The position numbers and the translations under genes were made by a program. A stretch of 64,000 bases of DNA from Tubiluchus corallicola. Taxonomy: Eukaryota > Priapulida > Priapulimorpha > Priapulimorphida > Tubiluchidae. Of this stretch, positions 49,441-59,200 are shown piece after piece. Numbering within the stretch: the first letter of the stretch is position 1; every line of letters starts with the position of its first letter. Where the stretch lies: the NCBI GenBank assembly GCA_030141605.1, contig JAQGDQ010000632.1:1-64000 (forward strand), in the 5' to 3' direction. The notes beneath the pieces are model-generated. The model was not told the DNA's origin. It worked only from the letters and a program-made list of their open reading frames with translations, and made no database searches.

Positions 49441-50757
49441 ATGAAAGTACGATGCCAGAATATAGTGAAACTTGATCTCGCAAATCAAGAAGAGTTTGCT
49501 CATCTATTGATGAACTGGATATAGTGGAATCACAAGGATCACATAGGAACATAGATTTCGACGTAAGCGTAGCGGGCGTGCGGGGTGCTCTTGAATTAGA
49601 ATCCATTTCCTGGAACAGGAAAGTCGCTATTGCGCTTGATTGCTTTGCAGGAGGAGTATGAAGAATGGTGGTGATTCAGAGTTCGGAATTTCAGACCACC
49701 TCGAATAAGTCGTTATAACTTGTCGTTATTTCAGCTAGACGAAGTAGAACTACTTGATTCTAAAGTAGAATTCGGAGGTGAGGACTTAACCTTTTTTTTT
49801 GCTAGAAGTAGTAGGGCTAGTAATTAGAATGATCATTATCGATGTTCTTGCACTGCAAATTTGCATTCGCAAATCGCAGGTTGGAAGTCAGATGTTTAAT
49901 TATTTACTTAAGAAGATGATTATTTATGATGAAGTTTCAAACACCACGACATAAGATGTGTATATGAGTATTAAATAAACTAATATTCATATTTTAACTG
50001 GCCAGGATTGTCTCAGAAGTAAAAATAAATCTTATTTTCGTGAAAAAACGTCGAAGAAACAAACAAAACATATCCGCAAGTTGGTGCCTCGGTTAACTTG
50101 ATTATATCTGAGACTTTTGAGTAACATAAGATACATGGTTTATTTTAATTTATAATTATGTTATGTATGATTTATTAAATTTAACTTTAATTAAATAAGT
50201 TTTAGCATGATGAATTTTATCTTAAGTTGTTATTTACACAACAATTTATACTATATGTCTATAGTATGAATATCATTCAATTTCATGATAATTTGTTTTT
50301 TTTAATCTTCCTATATTATGTTATTCCAAGAGCATGTCAGCTTGATTTAAATAGCTAGCAATGTTATATGAATGCATGATGCCATTCTTTAACATCTTAA
50401 TTGAGTCATGTCATTAAACGTTACGTGTATAATATCATATTACACCAAGTTTTGTTATTATTATTGTGATAATTCATTTTTTCTTCACCTTGGCAATTTT
50501 TTTAACTGAGTTATATATGCTAATTAAGTGAATACTTTAATAATATAAAAAGTAATCCTTTAATTTTGCTTGCCTGCTTGATATGAAATAATCAAACTAG
50601 TTTCACATTGCAAGGTTCTTCTTTGTCGTCAGCTTATTTTGTTATTATTTATATACGTATTAGCATAAAGTAACTGTTTTTTTCTGCTTGTTGCTATACT
50701 GACTCATCTGATAATTTAATTATAAATTAAAATTACATATATATGATGAGTTTAAAG
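49441..50757. other. gene-free stretch
   Basis: AT-rich unique DNA, no gene recognised. Confidence 0.4.
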
Positions 50758-50897
50758 ATATTAATAATAATAATATTACAGCTAATTTCTCAGAAAATGT
50801 AAATATTATTATTAGTATTGTATTATGTTATCTATGTATATTAGTAATAATAATATTTACATTTTCTGAGAAATTTATTTTTAATATTATTATTGAG
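50758..50897. repeat. foldback sequence with perfect 29-bp arms
   Basis: The arm at 50786-50814 (tttctcagaaaatgtaaata...) is repeated exactly inverted at 50845-50873, with a 30-nt spacer. Similarity continues imperfectly for about 20 bp outside each arm (ATT-rich). Could be a small foldback element or a palindrome from a replication error. Confidence 0.85.
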
Positions 50898-51424
50898 AAA
50901 ATGCTTAAATACTTAGGCGATATTTACAATTTAACCTGCATGTAGAATGATACAGTATTGCTATGCATAAGTGTCTCATTTTCACACTTAGTATTACTGT
51001 TTTGACTTGCTTTATAACGTTTGTTTGGTTTCGTGAACTATTATTGGATGATATTAATTATTTTAATTTGCATGATGTTTGCATGGTAATCTAGTGTGTG
51101 TTTTTTGCTTTGTTAAATCACCATTAAATTTAATTATTGGTCTGAATTATAATTAAGTTTTAAATTATTGTACTCATTATATTAATTTGTAGACAGTTTG
51201 GCACTATCCAGTTGTTAACTATTCAAAAACCGATAACGTATGTTTGCTGCCACCCCTTCCGATCCACTTTGTTCATAAGTTGTATTTATTCATGTTGTTG
51301 TTTGGGACAAAAATTAATAATTTAATTTTCTTTGAAAACTTATCCAGCTGCTTATATGGATAGGCTGGTAGCCTCGTACCGATACGATATTCAACTGCTT
51401 AAAAATAGATAAATAGATAGTTAA

Positions 51425-51500
51425 AATGAAAATATGTTGAAATAATTATGTATGATGAAGCACAAACAAATTAGTGAAGACGTGAAGAGAAGTCGTAATC
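51425..51500 (+). repeat. second copy of the LINE tail fragment at 49353-49430
   Basis: gaaaatatgttgaaat(t/a)a and atgatgaagcacaaacaaat plus gaagagaagtcgt are shared with only a few differences. Confidence 0.9.
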
Positions 51501-51545
51501 TCCCTATTGAACACAATAATGAATGAACAGTCCAATACCGTAAAG

Positions 51546-52024
51546 CAGGGGTGTGCAAATTGCGGCCCGCAGAGAGAACTTGTGCGGCCCGCGAAGAGAT
51601 TTGTCAACCTAATGAAAGTGCGGCCCGGGAGATTAATAGAGTGTATCCAGCTGAAGTCCGCGCCACGATCCCAAAGATAGTGCGGGTAGTTTTTTCCACT
51701 AGATCGGATGGCATTAACCCTTACAAGACGGTTGTAGCTTAATGTCACTGTACTACACAGACTGTGTGATACACATTACTAATATGCATTGTAATGAAAT
51801 TACCACTATCTGTCCTGAAAGTAGAAATATATGGTTTGTAATATAAATTTTAATAACTTCTAAAATAGTTTTTTGAGTGTAGTAGTAATGATGTACGCAG
51901 GTCAGATGCAAAAAAATCGTTATAAGGCCTTTCTGTACTTGGCTCCTTGATCAAACTGCCTCTGGCCAGGAATTGCAAGAAAGTTTAATGTAGCCCGGCT
52001 AGTCAGATAATTTGCACACCCCTG
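51546..52024. mobile_element. hAT-like MITE, 479 bp, with 8-bp target duplication
   Basis: The termini are perfect 16-bp inverted repeats, caggggtgtgcaaatt, matching the CAGGGGT... ends of hAT elements. Flanks ccgtaaag (51538-51545) and ccataaag (52025-52032) form an 8-bp duplication with one mismatch, as expected for hAT. Three gcggccc motifs lie within the first 85 bp and a related cccggc near the other end, like subterminal transposase sites. No transposase. Confidence 0.92.
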
Positions 52025-52204
52025 CCATAAAGTGTACACTCTACGGCTGCAACTTGAATTGCTTCACCTAGTCTTTATCAACACATGTGCCATTGTATGG
52101 TCAAGCGTGCATGATATATACCCTCGACTCAGTTTATCACAGTACTCGTACACTTTGGCATTACGCATTAAAGATATTGTGATATATTGTTATATGTGTG
52201 CCAA

Positions 52205-52461
52205 TATTTGTCAATTTGATTTGCAATAAATAATAAAGTAGTGGCATTTCTTAAAGAATGTCTTTGTTGACAAACAATGAATAGCTGTTATAGTTTAGTT
52301 AAAGAATTTGTAATAAATTTGCTTCAAGCTGTGCAAATGTCGTAAAAACATATCACGAGTAAAAAATATTCGCGGCCAGTGCAGTTAGATGGTGGTTCAG
52401 TTGGGGGGGGGCATAATTTCATTAGCTTAGAGGCCCCAAAAAGTCATAATCTGGCCCTAGT
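52205..52461 (-). mobile_element. MITE family gamma, truncated inverted copy
   Basis: Reverse complement resembles 16906-17160: an attatgcccccc block, a tgatat...tttacgacattt block, agcttgaa, then attctttaagaaat. The outer end carries ggccagattatgac in place of gccggattacgacc. The far terminus is missing. Confidence 0.7.
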
Positions 52462-53120
52462 TATTCTGGCACGATAGATTTTTTCTGCTAGTGAAGTACT
52501 TGAATCCATCAGTAGTTACGTCAATCAATAATATTGTCTTATAATAATAGCATTGCCATTGACATACTTTCGCCCCTGCTATAAGGTAGCCAAATTTTGA
52601 ATAGAATTACCTGTTGATTAACTTTATGGTAATTTAACTAATCCCATCTTAAAAAACAAACAAGTTGACAAAAAAATCATTTACGTTACTTGCATTATAT
52701 ATATAAAGTACCGTTGTAAGCCACTGATGCACACTGGGATTGTCTGACATCGTGGTAGTATCACAAATTCTTTTCTCTAACTTCAGTTTTTAAATAAGAA
52801 TGCTGCTAGCTGATATAATTTTGTTTTGAGATTTTTTAAAACATACTTCAAAATTTGCAAGTGTTTTCCTTTCAAATATTTAAAAGTATCTTTGGTTAGC
52901 ATTTAAATTCTTTACGGCAAGAACAATATCAGCTTTTCCCAACTTATGACAACCCATTTATAATAAATTTTATTACATTTTTATTAGAAAAATCCAGTGT
53001 TTCTAGTGGGCTGTTTATGAAACATCTAGCCAATTTTTTTTTGAAGATTGCGCAGAAGTGCTATGTCCTTATGGAATGTTAGAAAATTATAGTGCCATAT
53101 ATAATCTTATACCCAACAGG

Positions 53121-53727
53121 CTTAAAAGAAGACAGGATGATTTTGCATATACCACCCCATTTTCAAATCGATAAAAAGTATACATTTTAACACCAATAAT
53201 ACTACAAAAGGGCTTCTGATAATTAAATAATAGATTAAAATCTTAATTAATGACAGGGAGCCAAACTAGTGATGACATCACAAACTGACATAATTTTCAG
53301 CAGCAAAAATATTCCACAAGTGTGTTCCATGTGTTTGCGAAAACAAAAATTGAAATACAGTGCTACTGTAAGGTATTCAGTGTGTTGTACTAAAACTAGG
53401 CAAGTTTTAAGATGAAATTTCAAATTTACGCTCATGCATGAAGTGTGGAACGTGTGTTCATCACAAACTAACACATTTTAACTGAGTGGTACAGCACCTG
53501 TTTTTGTGCAATGGGCTTTCGAAATACAGGCGCTAGTGGTCACTTAACTAGCAAATGGCGAAATGCATGTATCAGTAAAGAAGTAGTGGCACGAACATGA
53601 AATGTTTGTGTGGTATTAATTCTTTCACGTAAGTAATTTTTGAAAAAACAGTTTGTTTCCTTTCAATATTTAAAGAGTATAGATTGTTTTGACCTACAGT
53701 TTAAGATTGGGTCCCGCTTTGCTGTAA
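53121..53727 (-). mobile_element. TTAA-type MITE family alpha, copy C
   Basis: Inverted copy collinear with 21457-22051 over its whole length, including the central segment absent from copy A. TTAA is present at one end; the other end reads TTAC. Confidence 0.8.
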
Positions 53728-53784
53728 GTCTTTCACACGCTTCAAATTTCAGTTCTCACGCATTCCTCAACTTCACACCCAAGG

Positions 53785-53955
53785 TTGCAAAATCGACTGG
53801 CTTCCTTTGCCATCAGCATCAAGGGTGACAAAATCACCTGGCTGACTTTGCCATCAGCATCAAAGGTGACAACGTCACCAGGCTTCCTTTGCCATTTATA
53901 AGCGTCGAGTCTGCCAAAGTCACCTGGCTTCCTTTGCCATTTATAAGCATAATGG
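53785..53955. repeat. about 42-bp tandem repeat, 4 diverged copies
   Basis: Phrases (g)gtgacaaaatcacctggct and tcctttgccat(ca/tt) recur four times; the last two units end ttataagc instead of cagcatca. Confidence 0.85.
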
Positions 53956-56162
53956 TGAAACAGTTAATAATGCAACTTTCATTAATATGGAGCGTTCATG
54001 CATCTCACGATGTGTGTATTAAGCATTTCTGGTGCCGTAACAATAAGAAATCTCAGTAGTACCCACAAATTGCCTTATTTTTTAATTTTTGCCTTACTTT
54101 GATATTTTGATTTTGACACCAAAAATTTATGTTGCATTAATTTGCACACTGGACACCTGCCAAGGGCAACATGATCCCTAGGCTTTCTACATTTTATACT
54201 CATTTTTGCATGAAGTGGTTGGTAGGTCTCCAGTTGGCCATTTTTTGTTGTTCCTTTTACAATAACTGAATAGTCTTTCAACTGTTTGTGGTGTGCTGAT
54301 ATTGATACAAACATCTTTATTGCGAAGATCGTGTATTATCTTCGTTTAAAATATGCATTGTCTTTGTACAAAATTTTCATACATTTCCAAATAATCTTCT
54401 AAAAAAATCTTGTCCTCTTATCATTACATGTGCAAAGTTTCAGTGGAAACTTCGCTTATGGTTTGATAAGAATGTATAGGGCTAGTGGGACAGCAAGGAC
54501 AAGATCGATATTGATTTAACGTTCATTCAATATCCATTTTTTTCAACAACATATCCTTATTCTGATAAAGTAGGAAATGTCAAATTATGAACAGACAATT
54601 GCATGGTTTCTAAGTTTGACGTATGCTAACAATTTGTCCTGATCAGTAAGCATATTTTACACTTCACGTTTAGCTCTTGTATTCCGGTTTAGTCGTAAGT
54701 ATAGTTCTCTGCATAGTGAAGTGCTGCTCAATGTTCGGAAGCTGTTTGGTGACATTTAGACACACAGCTCTTAACATATTCTAACATACAAGCAGACTTT
54801 GTTTGCCCTATGTTTTTCTCGTCTGCTATTCAGTTTCTGTTTTGCTAAATGAGGTTTGTAATTTGAACTCCTGTCTGTCAGGCAAAGTTTACGAATTATC
54901 AGAATGTAACTAAAAGATTGTGAAATAGCAATTGCTATTGTTTCATTTTAGTTTTGCGGAAAGAGCCATATTCTACTGAAATTTGAAATCTCTAGACCTA
55001 CTATGCTGTTCTGATCTGAACTTCGTAAACCAGGCATTTTACAAACTTAAACCTTCATGCTGACACGAAATTTCGTAACACAAATACACAGTCAAATTAG
55101 TGAATTCCAGAAGGCGTGGAGCCTCTTAACTGGCTTCATCATAACACTGGCAACGTACACTTTTGTGTAGCCTGGCTTCTGTGACCATGTGTAAAATTTG
55201 TGATGTCTGTGGGAGCTTTAAGAGTTTGGTTGGATGTTTATACAGCTGAATTCAACAAACGCTGCTCTGTTTTCAATACACATCCAAAAGCACATTTCTG
55301 CATGCCTGGTTGGCGGGCAATCTAAATAAAGGTTTTACGCACTGGTAGTAATTTATTACTACGGCAATCAGAAAAACATGGCTTCTGCTGTATGGCATTT
55401 TATGAAAAGATTAAATTCGAATTGGTGATGGTAATAAAAACTTGTGAGACTTGGTTAATGAACTTCCTGTGTTTAGTTTTTGAGGAATCCGAAGATTTGG
55501 TTTTTGCACTAACATTAGCACTATGCTTCGCCTTTGGCAGTTATTACATTATGGTGTACATCTGTAAGTGTCAGTACTAGTGTATGCAGTGGTGTGATAT
55601 TAATGTTCACGTGCCTATTAATGCTTCTAAGAATTAGTTTTGTTGTCATCTTGGCCAAGCCGAAACATGAATAGTAAATATGAAGACGAAATATATTATG
55701 TAGTTGAAATGATTATCAACTTTTGTCATTTGATACAAAGTATTTCATTCTGTATTGTGCACTAGAGTACATACATATTTGTTATTTTTTTAGTTTAATA
55801 TTTGTAACAGAAATGAATATACAGCCACGATCCATTAACCTTGGGGTATTCCTAAAATTATTGAGAACATTGCATTTTTTAAATTGTCATGTAGCTGTCT
55901 TGCAGTTTAAAAGTGGGAAAACGTTCATCATTGGTGTTCAGGTTTTTAGGAACTGCGACTCTGGGGACAAATTTGTTGTGGCAAATTAGTCGACAATTTA
56001 ACAGTGTAGAGTGCAGATTCTCGTTTACTTTAATGTGTTTTCGTATAAGTTGTAGGCATGTATGCATGCACTGCCTCTTTCTGTGCAGGAGCACAGCATT
56101 AGATTTGCTTGGATAAACTCTATGATTTTTGTTTTTAAATTTCTCTTTGATTATTGTTTCAG
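53956..56162. other. upstream region / intron before the LAR coding exon
   Basis: No coding exon supported. It ends in a good acceptor (gattattgtttcag) at 56162, so at least the right part is an intron in the LAR 5' UTR. A minus-strand frame at 54075-54314 with a CPVC motif is unrecognised. Confidence 0.5.
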
Positions 56163-56244
56163 GTGCTGATATACTGGATAAACACTACAAACACGAACAA
56201 CTTCAGGGCTGTGTAGAATGCTTTAATTGAATCATCCTGTGGCC
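56163..56244 (+). other. LAR 5' UTR exon portion
   Basis: Lies between the tttcag acceptor at 56162 and the ATG at 56245. In-frame stops lie upstream of the ATG, and there is no earlier ATG in the coding frame in this piece. Confidence 0.6.
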
Positions 56245-59200
56245 ATGAAAGGTGCTATATCATCACTGTGCGTGCTACTTGTAGCATTTCCACATGTCAT
56301 TTCAAGAGATGCACCTGAAATAACACGTCCCCTGGAAAATTTGTTTGCCATGGACGGAGGTGTCATCAATTTTTTCTGCGAAGCCAGTGGCGATCCCCTG
56401 CCGACGTTCAGTTGGTTCAAAAACGGCAAGCCGATTAATGCCGTCGCTCATCGTCACATGACGATGTCAATGCCGGGCGGCAGTGTCCTTAGAATTGACC
56501 CCGTGAATATGAAGCGAGATGAGACAAAATACACGTGTCGTGCAAGAAACGAAGTCGGTGACGATGCCGAGAGTCAGGCCACGCTGAAGGTCTATGATCA
56601 GAATCAACTCCCTGCAGGGTTCCCAGTAATTACTCGTCATCCACAATTGAAAGCCGTTGAAAAAGACAGGAATGCTATGATGATGTGTGAAGCGACAGGA
56701 GAGCCACAACCATCAACCACCTGGCTGAAGGATTTGATTCCGGTCAATATGAGCAATCCCAGGTATTCCATTGTGTCCCAAGGTTCCCTGCAGATAATCA
56801 GTACTAAGATAGAAGACGAGGGCAAATACGAATGCATTGCACATAATTCGGTGGGAGCCGTGTCGTCTTATCCAGCTAAACTTTATGTTAGGGTGCGCAG
56901 AGTCCCCCCTCATTTTACCATTTCTCCAGAGAACATTGAAGTATCACCTAGAAGCGATGCAAATTTAACTTGCGTAGCAGTTGGCTCACCGATGCCATAT
57001 GTCAAGTGGCTATTAGACGGAGAGGAGCTAGGTGACCGTGACTCCGTGCCAGTGGGTAGGAACGTGCTGATCCTCACTAATATTAAACAATCAGCTAATT
57101 ATACTTGCGTTGCAACCTCCGATCTTGGTTCAATTGAAGTCGTTGCTAGCGTAACTGTAAAAGCTGTTCCAAAGCCACCTACTGATCTTTGGGTTTCGGA
57201 CATTACGTCAACATCCGTTAAATTATCTTGGGTTACTCCTTCTGAGGAAAATGTAAGCAGTTACATCATTAGGTATAGCACTTCAAGCAGTAGTGACCGA
57301 GACAGGAATATAACAGGTATCACAGATAACAGTTACATAATCTCACAACTTGGCGCTTACACAGAGTACACATTTGAAGTTTTGTCAGTAAACAATGCTG
57401 GTAGTGGTTCACCAAGTGAACCAGTTACGGCAAGAACGGGAGAACTCTCGCCGGCAAGTGAACCGTTGCAAGTCACTGCGCATCCAATTAGTTCAAACAG
57501 TATCCTGGTACAATGGAGAGAGCCGCTAATGCCTAATGGGCACATCAAAGGCTACAAAGTATTCTATACAGATGATAGAACTTTGCCTATGAGTTTATGG
57601 CAAGATGAAGATGTGAAATCTGGTCTCTTGATAACCATTGGTAAGTTGAAGCCTCAGCACACATACACTATTGCTGTACTTGCATATAATAGTGTCGGTA
57701 CTGGGCCACCTAGCTCACCGATACAAGTAAGAACAGAGCAAGGTGTGCCGACAGAACCCGTTGGTTTGACAGGTCGTTCGCTTTCTCCTACTACAATAGA
57801 ACTTACATGGCAGCCTCCGCATCATGCTGCTGAAAATATAGACCAGTATGAGTTATACTATAATGGTTCCACATCTGATAAAGAAAATCACATTAGAATT
57901 CAGCCAACGACTTCGTACACCTTGCGTGATCTTATTCCCAATACTATGTACGTAATTAGGTTAGCAGCTCGTTCTCGTCGGGGTGAGGGCATCAGTACGC
58001 AGCCAGTCCAGGTTAAGACGGTCGAATTCATACCTGGTGCACCTCCTAGTGACGTACAGGCGAGGGCAGTTGATGCAAGAAGCATCATTGTAATGTGGAA
58101 GCCACCAGTTCAAAACTTACAAAATGGCGAAATAACTAAATATCATATTATTTATATTCCATCAGCAAAAATTGAAACGGGGCAAGAAAAAACAGTGGAA
58201 ACTGTCGGTAGCCAGTTCTCCAAATCTGTACTTTCCCATATAATAGATGGGCTTGAAAAATGGACAGAATATACAGTTTGGATGTATGCCAGTACAGTAG
58301 TTGGTGATGGCCCACGTTCCGAGCCAGTTATGGTGCGAACATTAGAAGCAATTCCTGGAGAACCAAGGAGGATTCGTTTAGCAGCAGTAAATTCAACTAC
58401 CGTGAAGGTAGAGTGGCGACCTCCACTGAATGCAGAAAGAAATGGTATAATTCAGGGTTACAATATTCACATCCAAAAACTAGATTCACTAAATGGCAAT
58501 CCTGTTGACATGCCTATGGTGGAAAGTGTTTCTGATGGCACAAAAGAAGAATTCTTCGTGACAGGACTAGTACCTGATAGCAGCTACAGCATTCAAGTAG
58601 CTGCTTACACACGTCCAGGTGATGGCCCGAGAAGCAAAGCCAAGACAATAAAGATGCCTGGACAACCCCCAGATCCACCGCATCTTGATGTTAAACTGAA
58701 GTCAAGTAATAGCATGTTGAACGCTTTGGTGGAGTTTAGTAAACCAGAAACGACGTATGGGACTCTTGTGAGTTACCATATTACATATGGAAAAGAGGAT
58801 CAAGAACCATTTGAAACTCTCGATGTGACAGCTGACAGTAACGTGCGTACACAGCGTCAGACCATTTACGATTTGGAGAAAAATTCTGTATACGAATTTA
58901 AAGTTTCTGCAAGCAACAGCTTTGGGACTAGCAAGGAGGCAGTGAAGAAACTGATGATTCCTGATGGTGTCACAAATAATTCTCCCCAGAATGTAGTTTA
59001 CAAAATGGTGGCATATGATACTGCCCGACTTTCTTGGGATGCTCCTATAACTGAAGATGAAAATATCTCTTTGTACAGCATTGAATTTTCTAATGTTGGT
59101 CATCCCAAGGATAAAATTACCAGAAATGTAACAGATAATTTTATAATAATCGATGGTCTTGAGCCAGATAATGAGTATTCATTTATGGTGCAAGCATATG

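Noticed and set aside
54075-54314. Minus-strand 79-codon frame with a CPVC motif and basic tail
   Set aside because: A single CxxC pair is too little for a zinc ribbon call; possible relic of an unknown element.
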